32,290 nucleotides of DNA from Anaerolineaceae bacterium UBA2274 (GCA_002347705.1 DDWY01000026.1:1-32290); one strand, 5' to 3'; counted from the stretch's first letter, positions 13,420 to 21,915 are shown. Translations and numbers: made by a program. The notes: generated by a model from the letters alone, not told the origin.

Positions 13420-15843
13420 ATGCCATCGAGAAAATTTCATAAATACCTCCGGCTTACCTTTAGTTTGTTGGCGGTAAGTTTTCTATTTGGATGCGCAATC
13501 CGCATTGATCCAGCTGACAAACCAATCCCCACTAAAAGTGCAGAAATTCCCAAAAAAGTCACCACACCAAATTTGATTCCGATGGAATTCTCTGTAGAAT
13601 TGCGGATACCTGCTTCTGCTGATACGCAACTGGCCGTAGACGTTTTTGATGAAGTAAGCGGTATGCTCTACAACATTGAGCGCACCCCACTTTCACGCCA
13701 AGCGGATGGGACATTCAGCGGAATACTGAATCTCCCGGAAAACGCCACACTGCGATACCGCTACGTGATGACTGCCCCACTGGAAGTTCCGGAACAAAGA
13801 GCGGATGGTATGCCTGTTGGTTACCGTCTAGTGTCTGTGCAAAAACATAAGGTGATTAAAGACTCTGTCTCGGGTTGGCCAAATGCCCCTTACACTGGAG
13901 AAACCGCTGATCTGAACGGCATCATTCATGATAGCAAGAGCAACCAGCCACTACCTGATGTTCTGATCAATATTGCCGGTTATCAAACTTTTACTGACAT
14001 GACAGGAAGGTTTGTGCTCCATGATTTGCCTGTTGGTGTGCACTATCTCAGTGCCGTAACTATCGATGGAAGTCACGCGACATTCCAACAGCAGGCAAAC
14101 CTGGTGGCTGGGCTCTCAACTCCTGCTGTCATCCAGATGATCCCTCTGCCGGAAATTACCGTTACCCTAAACCTTAACCAACCCTCCGATGCAATCGGGG
14201 CTCCGATCAGATTAGCCGGTAACTACGCGCAATTAGGTGCAATATTCAATGAATACTCTCAAAGCTCCTTTGCTTCGCGCATGCCGTTAATGTCTCGAAA
14301 TGAAGATGGCACCTATTCAATCCAACTCAATTTACATGCCGGTAATGTGTTTCGTTATAAATACACGCTCGGTAACGGATACTTAAATGCGGAACGCGAT
14401 CAAAATGGATCTTTGTTGCTTCGAACAATTATCCTTCCTGATCACGATGTAATTATCAGGGATGAAGTGGCTACCTGGCGAATTGATAATCAAAAACCCA
14501 CAACCATCATTGCCCGAACACCAGATGGGACACCTCCTGAAGACAGCGTCAGCATCCAATTCTTCACCAATCATGCCCACCAACCCATTCCCATGTGGCA
14601 TATGGACAATAACCAGTGGATGTTCCTTTTCTTCGGCAGTTCCAGCCTTGGTACGGTCACTTATCGCTTTGCCAGAAATGACCAGCCAGACCTTTCCGTG
14701 GATCCTGTCAGCAGCGCAGATCCCTACAGGGTTGAATACACATCAGATACGCCCCAAACAATCCAGATAGAAAGCTGGACCTCATGGGACTTAAGCCAAA
14801 CAACTTCAATGGAACCAAAACAAGCAGAAGCTTCGCGACTGGTTGGAGTGGAGTTGCTGCCAGTTTACCAACCCAGTTTTCTCAGCCGTTATCGTCAAAT
14901 TCCAAAAGAGCTTGAACAATATGGCGCTAACTGGCTCATACTTACGCCCACATGGAAACTGATTGAAAGAGAAGGATTGCCCTATCTTGAGTTTGACGCC
15001 AACTCGTCTGCCCTGTTGACTGAACTGGCGGAGATCGTCTCACTTGCAAAATCTAGCGGTTATACTGTTGCACTCTACCCTCAAGTTGTGTTCCCCGGAG
15101 CCTCTCCCATTGGCTGGTGGGTTAATTCCGAAAAAAACTTATTGTGGTGGCAGCAGTGGTATGCTGAGTATGAACGATTTATCATGAGTTACAGTCAGTT
15201 TGCTAATGTTAATGGAATTGACCAGCTAATTCTTGGAGGAAGTGGAGTAGAAGGCAGTCTTCCCGGCGCGATCAAAACCATCGGCACCAACTTTGGCACG
15301 CCCAAAACCGCAGAACAGTTGTGGTCGGATTTGCTTGACAAGGTGAACACTTACTATACTGGGCAGTTGCTTTTTGCACTTCCTGCGGATGACGGAAATA
15401 TTGTTAACTTCAGTTTTTTTGACAAGGTCGATGGTTTCTATCTGACCCTTAGTGACCAAGGGCTGCAAGCCTACACCTATGATCAATACTCAGTCGGATC
15501 TTACCTGGATGGAACAGTGTTTGCCTTTTATGAGACGGTCGATAAACCTTTATTCTTTGGGTTGAACGCGGCCTCGCTAACAAGCAGCCGTTTAGATACG
15601 GAACTCGCGACAGATTCCCTGATCAGCCCCCTTAACTCGCAATTTGGTGCCGGCAACGTGGATCTGGCATCACAGGATTATTTCTACCAGGTTTACACCT
15701 CAGTTTTGTCTTCACGCGATTGGGTTAGCGGCATCAGCACGCGGGGCTTTTTCCCTGTCTTACAATTGACTGACTTTTCTTCTTCTATCTACGGAAAGCC
15801 AGCGATGAACTCTTTTATCAGTCTCACCACACAAAATAACTAA
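13420..15843 (+). CDS. Large multidomain lipoprotein with starch-binding-like and TIM-barrel-like regions
   Basis: An 807-residue exported lipoprotein. The signal peptide (basic start, then LTFSLLAVSFLFGC) ends in lipobox LFGC, with C25 lipidated. About residues 45-130 and 245-345 look like carbohydrate-binding (CBM20-like) beta domains, each with an xxDGTfs-L-L-RYkY pattern; residues about 165-240 form a carboxypeptidase-regulatory-like domain (LNGIIHDSKSNQPLPDVLI, DMTGRFVLHDLPVG); about 360-465 is a third beta domain. From about 475 the C-terminus resembles a glycoside-hydrolase TIM barrel (ANWLILTPTW, GYTVALYPQVVFP, GIDQLILGGSGVEGS), with YEHE-type catalytic pairs not identified. ATG 13420 is preferred; a GTG lies at 13414. 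It probably acts on or binds alpha-glucan outside the cell; this is inference. Confidence 0.75.
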   Translation: MPSRKFHKYLRLTFSLLAVSFLFGCAIRIDPADKPIPTKSAEIPKKVTTPNLIPMEFSVELRIPASADTQLAVDVFDEVSGMLYNIERTPLSRQADGTFSGILNLPENATLRYRYVMTAPLEVPEQRADGMPVGYRLVSVQKHKVIKDSVSGWPNAPYTGETADLNGIIHDSKSNQPLPDVLINIAGYQTFTDMTGRFVLHDLPVGVHYLSAVTIDGSHATFQQQANLVAGLSTPAVIQMIPLPEITVTLNLNQPSDAIGAPIRLAGNYAQLGAIFNEYSQSSFASRMPLMSRNEDGTYSIQLNLHAGNVFRYKYTLGNGYLNAERDQNGSLLLRTIILPDHDVIIRDEVATWRIDNQKPTTIIARTPDGTPPEDSVSIQFFTNHAHQPIPMWHMDNNQWMFLFFGSSSLGTVTYRFARNDQPDLSVDPVSSADPYRVEYTSDTPQTIQIESWTSWDLSQTTSMEPKQAEASRLVGVELLPVYQPSFLSRYRQIPKELEQYGANWLILTPTWKLIEREGLPYLEFDANSSALLTELAEIVSLAKSSGYTVALYPQVVFPGASPIGWWVNSEKNLLWWQQWYAEYERFIMSYSQFANVNGIDQLILGGSGVEGSLPGAIKTIGTNFGTPKTAEQLWSDLLDKVNTYYTGQLLFALPADDGNIVNFSFFDKVDGFYLTLSDQGLQAYTYDQYSVGSYLDGTVFAFYETVDKPLFFGLNAASLTSSRLDTELATDSLISPLNSQFGAGNVDLASQDYFYQVYTSVLSSRDWVSGISTRGFFPVLQLTDFSSSIYGKPAMNSFISLTTQNN

Positions 15844-15854
15844 GAGGAAGGTAT

Positions 15855-17444
15855 ATGGAATCAATGCACGAAGTATTAAGATCTGAGTTAGAAAAATTAG
15901 GGTTAAGTGAGGTCAAGGAGGTTCACTACAATCTTGACAGGGCTGATCTGATCACGAAGGCTATCCAGGACGGTGAAGGGAAATTTACCGATTCAGGCGC
16001 ATTGGTTGTCAACACTTCGCCCTACACTGGACGTTCTCCGAATGACAAGTACCTGATTGATAATGGCGACCCAGATCTTTGGTTTGCTTCTGGCACGGAG
16101 TCTCTTTCTGAGGAGCAATTCTCTAATCTTCAGTCCAAACTCATCAAAAAAATGAACACCCAACGGCTTTATGTTCAGGATGTGTTCGTTGGAGCAGACC
16201 CTGAGCACACTGCCCGGGTGAGAGTTATTACAGACCTTGCCTGGCAGAATCTGGCAGCCTCAAATATGTTTATCGAATCAAAATCGAGTGAACCCCACAT
16301 TGACCCTGATTTCACTATTCTGGTCTCATCACAATTTTCAGCAGACCCACAAACAGATGGTTTGCGTTCACCAGCCATGGTTGTCCTGAATTTTGATGCC
16401 AAAAAGATCCTGGTAGGCAAGACACTCTACGGCGGAGAAATCAAAAAGTCTGTTTTCACCTTCATGAATTATCTCCTCCCCAAAAAAGGCATCCTGCCCT
16501 TGCATTGCTCCGCCAATAAAGGTCACGACGGTAGTGTGGCACTCTTTTTTGGGCTTAGCGGCACGGGCAAAACCACGCTTTCTTCCGACCCGGAACGCGC
16601 CCTCATTGGCGATGACGAGCACGGCTGGAGCGATAACGGTGTGTTCAATTTTGAGGGAGGTTGTTACGCCAAGACAATTCGGATTAACCCAAAATACGAA
16701 CCCCTGGTTTGGTCTGCCATCAATCGTTTTGGCTGCCTGATCGAAAATGTGCCACTGGACGAGCATCATCACCCTGACTTTGACTCGAGTGAAATAACCG
16801 AAAACACCCGTGCCTCCTACCCCCTGGAATTCATCGCTAATTACGAGCCTTCTGGAATGGGCGGGCATCCCAACCATATTTTCTTTTTGACTGCTGACGC
16901 TTTTGGTGTCATGCCTCCTCTTGCAAAACTCAACAACGCCCAGGCAATGTACTACTTCCTGAGCGGCTACACTTCCAAACTGGCTGGCACGGAACGCGGT
17001 CTTGGTGACAAGCCCAAAGCCACCTTCTCAACTTGTTTTGGCGATCCATTCCTGCCCCTAAAGCCGACTGTATATGCCAAATTACTTTCTGAAAAACTGA
17101 CCGAACACGGCACACAGGTCTGGCTGCTCAACACTGGTTGGTCAGGCGGCGGCTTTGGGGTTGGCAAGCGCATCGCCCTTCCTCTGACCCGGGCGATGAT
17201 TTCTGCCGTGCTGAGCGGTGCTTTGGATCGCGTTGAGACCCACACGCACCCCATCTTCCAGGTGGAAATTCCCAACAAGGTTCTTGGGGTGCCCCAGGAG
17301 GTCTTGAATCCAGAGCTTTCATGGAGCGATCAAATCGCTTACCAGGAAGAGGCAGCCCAGCTGGCTCGAAAATTTGCCGAAAATTTCAAAAAGTACGTGG
17401 ATTCGGTTTCCCAGGAAGTTGTGGAAGCTGGACCTCGAATTTAA
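15855..17444 (+). CDS. pckA: Phosphoenolpyruvate carboxykinase (ATP)
   Basis: Interconverts oxaloacetate + ATP with PEP + CO2 + ADP. The 529-residue length fits the ATP-dependent class. Visible sites are the substrate arginine loop SPYTGRSPNDKY (about 56), the P-loop GLSGTGKTTLSSDP (about 232), the metal site GDDEHGWSDNGVFNFEGGCYAK, and ATP-contact text NTGWSGGGFGVGKRI. A good ribosome site (GAGGAAGG) precedes ATG 15855, 11 bp after the lipoprotein. In fermenters the enzyme often runs toward oxaloacetate to make ATP, but direction cannot be read from sequence. Confidence 0.97.
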   Translation: MESMHEVLRSELEKLGLSEVKEVHYNLDRADLITKAIQDGEGKFTDSGALVVNTSPYTGRSPNDKYLIDNGDPDLWFASGTESLSEEQFSNLQSKLIKKMNTQRLYVQDVFVGADPEHTARVRVITDLAWQNLAASNMFIESKSSEPHIDPDFTILVSSQFSADPQTDGLRSPAMVVLNFDAKKILVGKTLYGGEIKKSVFTFMNYLLPKKGILPLHCSANKGHDGSVALFFGLSGTGKTTLSSDPERALIGDDEHGWSDNGVFNFEGGCYAKTIRINPKYEPLVWSAINRFGCLIENVPLDEHHHPDFDSSEITENTRASYPLEFIANYEPSGMGGHPNHIFFLTADAFGVMPPLAKLNNAQAMYYFLSGYTSKLAGTERGLGDKPKATFSTCFGDPFLPLKPTVYAKLLSEKLTEHGTQVWLLNTGWSGGGFGVGKRIALPLTRAMISAVLSGALDRVETHTHPIFQVEIPNKVLGVPQEVLNPELSWSDQIAYQEEAAQLARKFAENFKKYVDSVSQEVVEAGPRI

Positions 17445-17471
17445 TAGCTTATATAAAAAAATGGAGATCTG

Positions 17472-18755
17472 ATGGATAAATTCGTTATCACCGGGGGACG
17501 ACCATTGCGTGGCACGATGCAGCCTTCTGGCAACAAGAACGCTGCCTTACCAATGATGGCAGCCTGCCTTCTTACGGAAGATCCTGTCATTTTGCATAAC
17601 ATGCCCGACATCAAAGACACACAAACCATGCGCCAGCTACTTGAGAGCCTTGGCGTGGAAATTGAGAAGTTGGATAATACCTCCTCCTGGCGTTTTCAGG
17701 CGAAGAATATCTGTCCATCAGATCTGAGCCCTGACCTATGCCGTCAAATTCGTGCTTCAATCCTCCTGGCTGGTCCAATGATTGCCCGCTTTGGCGATCT
17801 GGTTTTGCCTCCACCCGGAGGTGACGTGATTGGACGGCGCAGGGTCGACACGCACATCCTGGCATTGGAAAAGCTTGGCGCAAATTTTAAATATGATGGT
17901 GTGTTTGATTTTAAATCTGACAGGCTGCAAGGAGCAGACATCCTGCTTGATGAAGCCAGTGTAACCGCGACCGAAAATACCATCATGGCAGCAGTTTTGG
18001 CTAAGGGCACAACAACTATACGAAACGCAGCTTCGGAGCCGCACATCCAGGAACTCTGTAAAATGCTGAACGCGATGGGCGCTGATGTCCAAAACATAGG
18101 CTCAAATACGCTGGTGATTGAGGGAAAAGAAAGCTTGCATGGAACTGAATTTTCCATCGGACCTGATTACCTGGAAGTGATCAGTTTCGTTGGCGCGGCC
18201 GTGGTAACCCACGGTGAAATACGAATTATTAAGGCGGGCGTTGAGCATCTTTCAATGATCCAGATGGTCCTGAATCGGTTGGGGGTCGATATGACATTCG
18301 TTGGAGATGATATCCTCGTGAGTGCGAATCAACGCCTGGTGATTGAACCTGACCTTGGTAATGCCATCCCTGAAATCAGCGTAATGCCCTGGCCTGCCTT
18401 CCCTACCGACCTGATGAGCATCGCCATTGTGATTGCCACCCAGTCAACTGGCACAATTCTATTCCACGACTGGATGTATCCCAGCCGCATGTTCTTCACT
18501 GATAAACTGGTTTCAATGGGAGCGCAAATTGTTTTGTGTGATCCCCACCGCTGCATTGTCAACGGGCCGACCCGCTTAAATGCCGAAAAATTGGACAGCC
18601 CTGATATTCGGGCCGGCATTGCCCTGGTCCTCGCCGCACTCTCAGCCAATGGCACCTCCACAATCCGTAATGTTGCCCAAATTGATCGGGGTTACGAACG
18701 CATCGAGGAAAAGTTGCAGGGGCTTGGGGCTGAGATTATCAGGGAAAAAGCCTAA
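17472..18755 (+). CDS. murA: UDP-N-acetylglucosamine 1-carboxyvinyltransferase, Asp-type
   Basis: First committed step of peptidoglycan synthesis: transfers enolpyruvyl from PEP to UDP-GlcNAc. The 427-residue protein has the inside-out alpha/beta-barrel layout with PSGNKNAALPMMAACLLT (substrate Lys/Asn) at residue 18 and CRQIRASILLAGP near 90. The loop that in E. coli carries catalytic Cys115 (PGGCTIG) reads PPGGDVIGRRRVD, so the position is Asp118. This Cys-to-Asp form is active in other bacteria, such as Mycobacterium, and is insensitive to fosfomycin. ATG 17472 follows GGAGA, 27 bp after pckA. The gene faces trxA and a shared hairpin lies between. Confidence 0.96.
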   Translation: MDKFVITGGRPLRGTMQPSGNKNAALPMMAACLLTEDPVILHNMPDIKDTQTMRQLLESLGVEIEKLDNTSSWRFQAKNICPSDLSPDLCRQIRASILLAGPMIARFGDLVLPPPGGDVIGRRRVDTHILALEKLGANFKYDGVFDFKSDRLQGADILLDEASVTATENTIMAAVLAKGTTTIRNAASEPHIQELCKMLNAMGADVQNIGSNTLVIEGKESLHGTEFSIGPDYLEVISFVGAAVVTHGEIRIIKAGVEHLSMIQMVLNRLGVDMTFVGDDILVSANQRLVIEPDLGNAIPEISVMPWPAFPTDLMSIAIVIATQSTGTILFHDWMYPSRMFFTDKLVSMGAQIVLCDPHRCIVNGPTRLNAEKLDSPDIRAGIALVLAALSANGTSTIRNVAQIDRGYERIEEKLQGLGAEIIREKA

Positions 18756-18783
18756 ATTCAACTGAGCTGAAGTTAACCAAAAA

Positions 18784-18812
18784 AGCGGGTGGCAATACGA
18801 TTGCCACCCGCT
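18784..18812 (-). terminator. Intrinsic terminator of trxA (between convergent murA and trxA)
   Basis: AGCGGGTGGCAAT and ATTGCCACCCGCT form a perfect 13-bp stem with a 3-base loop. On the minus strand it is followed by TTTTTGGTT, a proper T-tract for trxA. On the plus strand only AAAATG follows, so it would end murA less well. Confidence 0.88.
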
Positions 18813-18832
18813 AAAATGTGCGATAAGTCCAG

Positions 18833-19180
18833 TTAATTTTGAGCTTCGCAGACTTCCAAAAATTGCTTGACGACATCCTTGAGCATGGGCTCAGGCAGCG
18901 CGCCAACTTGGCGATGGACAATCTTGCCATCTTTCAGCATCAGCATGGTGGGAATGCCCTGCACTCCATACTTGCCAGCCCATTCCTGATTTTCATCAGT
19001 ATTGACCTTGGTTACAATAAGTTTGCCAGCGTTTTCCTTGGCAATTTTATCCAGGATCGGGGCAACCATTCGGCATGGACCACACCAGGGCGCCCAAAAA
19101 TCGACAATCACAGGTAAAGTGTTTTCGATGACGGTCTTCTGAAAAGCGGCATCTGTAACATGAATAGGTTCTTCAATCAT
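18833..19180 (-). CDS. trxA: Thioredoxin
   Basis: Cytoplasmic disulfide reductase, 115 residues. The active site WAPWCGPC has C33 and C36, the cis-proline segment is GIPTMLML, and the buried Asp lies in VDFWAPW; all are canonical. It begins MIEEPIHVTDAAFQKTV with no signal peptide. GGAGG lies ahead of ATG 19180. It has its own strong promoter (19210-19238) and terminator (18784-18812), so it can be made alone, downstream of dgkA. Confidence 0.96.
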   Translation of the reverse strand: MIEEPIHVTDAAFQKTVIENTLPVIVDFWAPWCGPCRMVAPILDKIAKENAGKLIVTKVNTDENQEWAGKYGVQGIPTMLMLKDGKIVHRQVGALPEPMLKDVVKQFLEVCEAQN

Positions 19181-19209
19181 TAGTAAAAATCCTCCGGTAA
19201 ATTTGTACC

Positions 19210-19238
19210 AGTATACAAGCCTTTACATTCAATTTCAA
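19210..19238 (-). promoter_or_regulatory. trxA promoter
   Basis: Minus strand: TTGAAA (19233-19238), 17 bases, TATACT (19210-19215). Each box differs from consensus at one base and spacing is ideal. The start of transcription would be about 22 bases before the trxA ATG. Confidence 0.75.
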
Positions 19239-19247
19239 ACGAAAAGC

Positions 19248-19652
19248 TTATTCAAAAAACCACCCTATTTTTTCTAAAAGAGGCTGCCAAAGCACAATGA
19301 CCCCTATAATGACAGCCAAAAAGGCAGCAATCAGCACCGATGCCGCGCCAACATCCTTGCCAACTTTTGCGAGAGGATGCTTTTCGGGGCTTGCCAGATC
19401 GACAATAACTTCAAGTGCCGTGTTCATAAACTCCGCCATCCAAACCAACCCTATTACCAACAAAATAGCCAGCCATTCGAGTCGGTCTATTTGCAGCCAT
19501 AACGCAAGCAGCACCACAATGACAGTTGCGGCAAGATGCAGCCAGGCATTTTTTTGTGTCTTGAGAACATAAAAGAATCCAGAGAAAGCAAACTGAAAAG
19601 AATTCCTTCTCCCTCGAATAAATTTCTCAGTCTCTTTTCTTTTGGATTTCAT
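19248..19652 (-). CDS. dgkA: Diacylglycerol/undecaprenol kinase family protein
   Basis: Small membrane kinase of 134 residues. After a basic start (MKSKRKETEKFIRGRRNSF) come the helices NAWLHLAATVIVVLLALWL, LEWLAILLVIGLVWMAEF and a third after ASVLIAAFLAVIIGVIVLW. The catalytic region EFMNTALEVIVDLASPEKHPLAKVGKD is the Gram-positive (undecaprenol kinase) form, with the HPLAK-x-x-KD text, rather than the E. coli lipid-A-type. It phosphorylates undecaprenol or diacylglycerol at the inner membrane face for cell-wall carrier recycling. AAGGAA precedes ATG 19652; it diverges from tRNA-Gly. Confidence 0.92.
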   Translation of the reverse strand: MKSKRKETEKFIRGRRNSFQFAFSGFFYVLKTQKNAWLHLAATVIVVLLALWLQIDRLEWLAILLVIGLVWMAEFMNTALEVIVDLASPEKHPLAKVGKDVGAASVLIAAFLAVIIGVIVLWQPLLEKIGWFFE

Positions 19653-19670
19653 GTCATTTCCTTTTTACCC

Positions 19671-19698
19671 TTCAAAAAAATTACTTTTGAGATAAAAT
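19671..19698 (+). promoter_or_regulatory. Promoter of tRNA-Gly
   Basis: TTCAAA (19671-19676), 16 bases, TAAAAT (19693-19698). The -10 box ends 12 bases before the tRNA 5' end, a usual distance. Confidence 0.5.
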
Positions 19699-19710
19699 AG
19701 AAACTCACTT

Positions 19711-19782
19711 GCGGGTGTTGCCAAGTGGTAAGGCATTAGCTTCCCAAGCTAACATTCGTGGGTTCGAATCCCATCACCCGCT
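19711..19782 (+). tRNA. tRNA-Gly (anticodon CCC)
   Basis: A 72-nt cloverleaf. The acceptor stem GCGGGTG (19711-19717) pairs with CACCCGC (19775-19781), discriminator T19782. The anticodon arm is TTAGC-TTCCCAA-GCTAA, giving anticodon CCC. The T arm is GTGGG-TTCGAAT-CCCAT. CCA is not encoded. A run of six T follows and could end transcription. Confidence 0.96.
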
Positions 19783-19799
19783 TTTTTCTTTTAAAGCAA

Positions 19800-20015
19800 A
19801 TGAATCCTCCCCGCAGCAAGCTGCGGGGTATCAACTTTGTTTTTTATCCTTGCTAAAATAATTTAAGTTGTTCGTCATAATGTAACCGTCTGTATTCCTT
19901 TTCAATCCCTTGCTCTTGAACGTACTTCCTAATCGTTTCTTCACTTCCTCGTTGCCCTACTGTACTTACATCATACTTCTATCTTACTGTTTTTCGCAGC
20001 AAGCTGCGGGGAAAT
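19800..20015 (-). mobile_element. Deleted IS200/IS605-type element (hairpin ends plus TnpA tail)
   Basis: Two copies of one hairpin bound this stretch: CCCCGCAGCAAGCTGCGGGG at 19809-19828 and a shortened copy, CGCAGCAAGCTGCGGGG, at 19995-20011. Between them, on the minus strand, 41 codons (19853-19978) end in TAG and read KYDVSTVGQRGSEETIRKYV, a middle QEQG, then HYDEQLKLF, which is like the C-terminus of IS200/IS605 Y1 transposases. An in-frame TAG stands just before. The simplest reading is an element whose transposase was deleted from near the left-end hairpin to its last 41 codons, leaving both ends. Such remnants can be moved by a related Y1 transposase. Nothing else is seen between the tRNA and the next terminator. 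Confidence 0.75.
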
Positions 20016-20041
20016 GCCCTCCTTTGATTATAGCTGAGAAA

Positions 20042-20074
20042 CAAAACGCCGCTGTTTTTACCAGCGGCGTTTTG
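20042..20074 (-). terminator. Intrinsic terminator of the GNAT-like gene
   Basis: CAAAACGCCGCTG pairs perfectly with CAGCGGCGTTTTG (13 bp, 7-base loop). It lies 5 bp past the stop of the minus-strand gene and its T-rich arm TTTTGTTTCT follows on that strand. Confidence 0.88.
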
Positions 20075-20079
20075 TTTGA

Positions 20080-21210
20080 TTAATCAAGAACCTTCTTGTA
20101 AACCCGATGATTTTTGTAGAATCGCACGCCCAGATTGCTCAGATCTTTCCGCATCTGGGTGGCGGTTTCCGCCACCTGGGTAAGCTCGGCGTGCACAAAG
20201 CGTGGATTCTCGCGAGCAGCGCTTTCGAGTGCGCCCATCAGAAGCGCGTTTCCGCCCATTCCCTGATACTCAGGCAAAATACCGATGCCATTGAAATCCA
20301 GCCATTCGGTACGCTTAAGCTCTCTAAGAAGCCTCAAAATCTCGATAGGTCCAAGTTTCCCCTTAATTTTCTGCATTGCTGCGGAAGCGTCCGGGAATGG
20401 AAGCACAAATCCAACCACTTCGTTATCTTTATTCAATATAAACTTCACCATTTTTGGTAGCACAAATGCCATCGCGTTGTCAACCACATATGTAAGTTCA
20501 CGGTCTGTCAGCGGATAATACTCCCAGTTGCGGACGAAAGATTTATTATAAGCATCCCGCAGGCTTGCTTTCCACTTGTAAATTTCCTTCTTATTCTTGA
20601 AATTTAATATTGTCAAGGAACCGTGTTTCTTTGCAATTTCCATGGCTTTTTTTATTTTTTCTGGCAAAACAAATTCCTCGAGCCTGACATAACTTGACAC
20701 AAAATCGACTTCTTTGACAAAGCCATAGTTTTCAACAAGCTGTTGATAATATGGATAGTTGTAGTTCATCATATTCATCATCTGGCGATGTTCAAAACCT
20801 TCCACCTGGATGCCGTAGCCGTCAAGCGGTCCGTAGCCTTTCGGTCCAACAATCCTGTTCATGCAGTGTTCCTGTGTCCAGCGCGTAGCAAGATCAAACA
20901 GAGCGTTTGCCACTTCCTGGTCGTCGATGCAATCAAAAAGGTAAAACTCGCTATCTTTCGTTCCGTGATATTCGTTGAATGGTCGATTGATCAGCATCGA
21001 TAATTTCCCTACCACCTTGCCGTCACGTTTCGCCAAAAAAAATTCAGAAATTGAGTGGTCATAAAAAGGATGCTTTTTCTCATTCATCATGGCGTAAATA
21101 TCCGTCTTGAATGGCGGGACGAACTGCTTGCAGTCCCGATAGAGCTCGTATTGAAATTCGACAAACTCTTTTTGTAATGCCTTTGTGTCAACTTTAATAA
21201 TTTCGATCAT
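20080..21210 (-). CDS. GNAT-like acyltransferase, YghO-type
   Basis: A 376-residue protein with an N-terminal part KVDTKALQKEFVEFQYELYRD and a C-terminal GNAT-like core: FNGIGILPEYQGMGGNALLMGALESAA carries the acetyl-CoA-binding pattern (Q-G-M-G-G-N-A), and VRFYKNHRVYKKVLD closes the fold. IVGPKGYGPLDGYGIQVEGF and NYPYYQQLVENYGF match the long YghO-like family of uncharacterised N-acyltransferases. ATG 21210 is preferred over GTG 21222, because the GGAGGAA ribosome site lies between them. It diverges from efp and has its own terminator. Substrate unknown. Confidence 0.8.
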   Translation of the reverse strand: MIEIIKVDTKALQKEFVEFQYELYRDCKQFVPPFKTDIYAMMNEKKHPFYDHSISEFFLAKRDGKVVGKLSMLINRPFNEYHGTKDSEFYLFDCIDDQEVANALFDLATRWTQEHCMNRIVGPKGYGPLDGYGIQVEGFEHRQMMNMMNYNYPYYQQLVENYGFVKEVDFVSSYVRLEEFVLPEKIKKAMEIAKKHGSLTILNFKNKKEIYKWKASLRDAYNKSFVRNWEYYPLTDRELTYVVDNAMAFVLPKMVKFILNKDNEVVGFVLPFPDASAAMQKIKGKLGPIEILRLLRELKRTEWLDFNGIGILPEYQGMGGNALLMGALESAARENPRFVHAELTQVAETATQMRKDLSNLGVRFYKNHRVYKKVLD

Positions 21211-21285
21211 GTCTTCCTCCACCGGAGATTTTAAGCAGAAAATAATAATTCTTCAGTTATAACCCCAAACTCTCATTTGCGATAC

Positions 21286-21314
21286 TTGCCGGGCGGTTCG
21301 AGTTGTTATATAAT
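21286..21314 (+). promoter_or_regulatory. efp promoter
   Basis: TTGCCG (21286-21291), 17 bases, TATAAT (21309-21314). The -10 box is perfect, the -35 matches four of six. It lies 37 bases ahead of the efp ATG. Confidence 0.75.
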
Positions 21315-21351
21315 CCGCGTGTTAAAGTTTAGTTTGGAAAGAGGTTTCGGT

Positions 21352-21909
21352 ATGATAGATGTAAATGAATTACGCAAAGGTGTCACGTTTCAACTTGATG
21401 GCAACCTGTTTCGCGTTTTAGAGTACACGCACAACAAGCCGGGTCGAGGTTCTGCTACGATCCGCATCAAAGCGCGTGATATCCGCAAGGGCAACACACT
21501 CGATATGACTTTCATCTCTGGAGATAGAGTTCAGGATATTCGGCTCGATTACCACAATGTTCAGTATCTCTACCGTGATGATAATTTCTTCTATTTCATG
21601 GATATGGAAACCTTCGAACAACCCGCAATCCCCAATGAGCTTGCGGAAGACTATGCCGGCTTCCTGAAAGAAAACATGGAAGTAAAACTGACCTTCTTTG
21701 GGGAAGAGCCGCTCGACATTGAGCTTCCTACCAGTGTGGACCTGAAAGTTATCACAGCCGACGCTTCAGCACGCGGTAATACAGCCACTGGCGTCACCAA
21801 ACTGGTCGTTACAGACACGGGGCTCAAAGTGCAAACGCCTTCCTTCGTCAATGAAGGCGATACGATCCGTGTGGATACCCGCACAGGCGAATACCTTACA
21901 CGGGTTTAG
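21352..21909 (+). CDS. efp: Translation elongation factor P
   Basis: Ribosome-binding factor that rescues stalling at polyproline. ATG 21352 gives 185 residues, exactly the usual size; a longer frame from 21277 is ruled out by the promoter at 21286-21314. Domains: KOW-like I (MIDVNELRKGVTFQLDGNLF), OB II and OB III (DLKVITADASARGNTATG, VQTPSFVNEGDTIRVDTRTGEYLTRV). The tip loop reads NKPGRGSAT, so the residue that E. coli modifies (Lys34) is Arg32. GAGG lies ahead of the ATG. The next gene begins 6 bp after the stop. Confidence 0.97.
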   Translation: MIDVNELRKGVTFQLDGNLFRVLEYTHNKPGRGSATIRIKARDIRKGNTLDMTFISGDRVQDIRLDYHNVQYLYRDDNFFYFMDMETFEQPAIPNELAEDYAGFLKENMEVKLTFFGEEPLDIELPTSVDLKVITADASARGNTATGVTKLVVTDTGLKVQTPSFVNEGDTIRVDTRTGEYLTRV

Positions 21910-21915
21910 TTATCG

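Noticed and set aside
19809..20011. Repeated hairpins read as a CRISPR array or tandem terminators
   Set aside because: Only two copies about 185 bases apart, no spacers, and the TnpA-like codons between them point to an insertion element.
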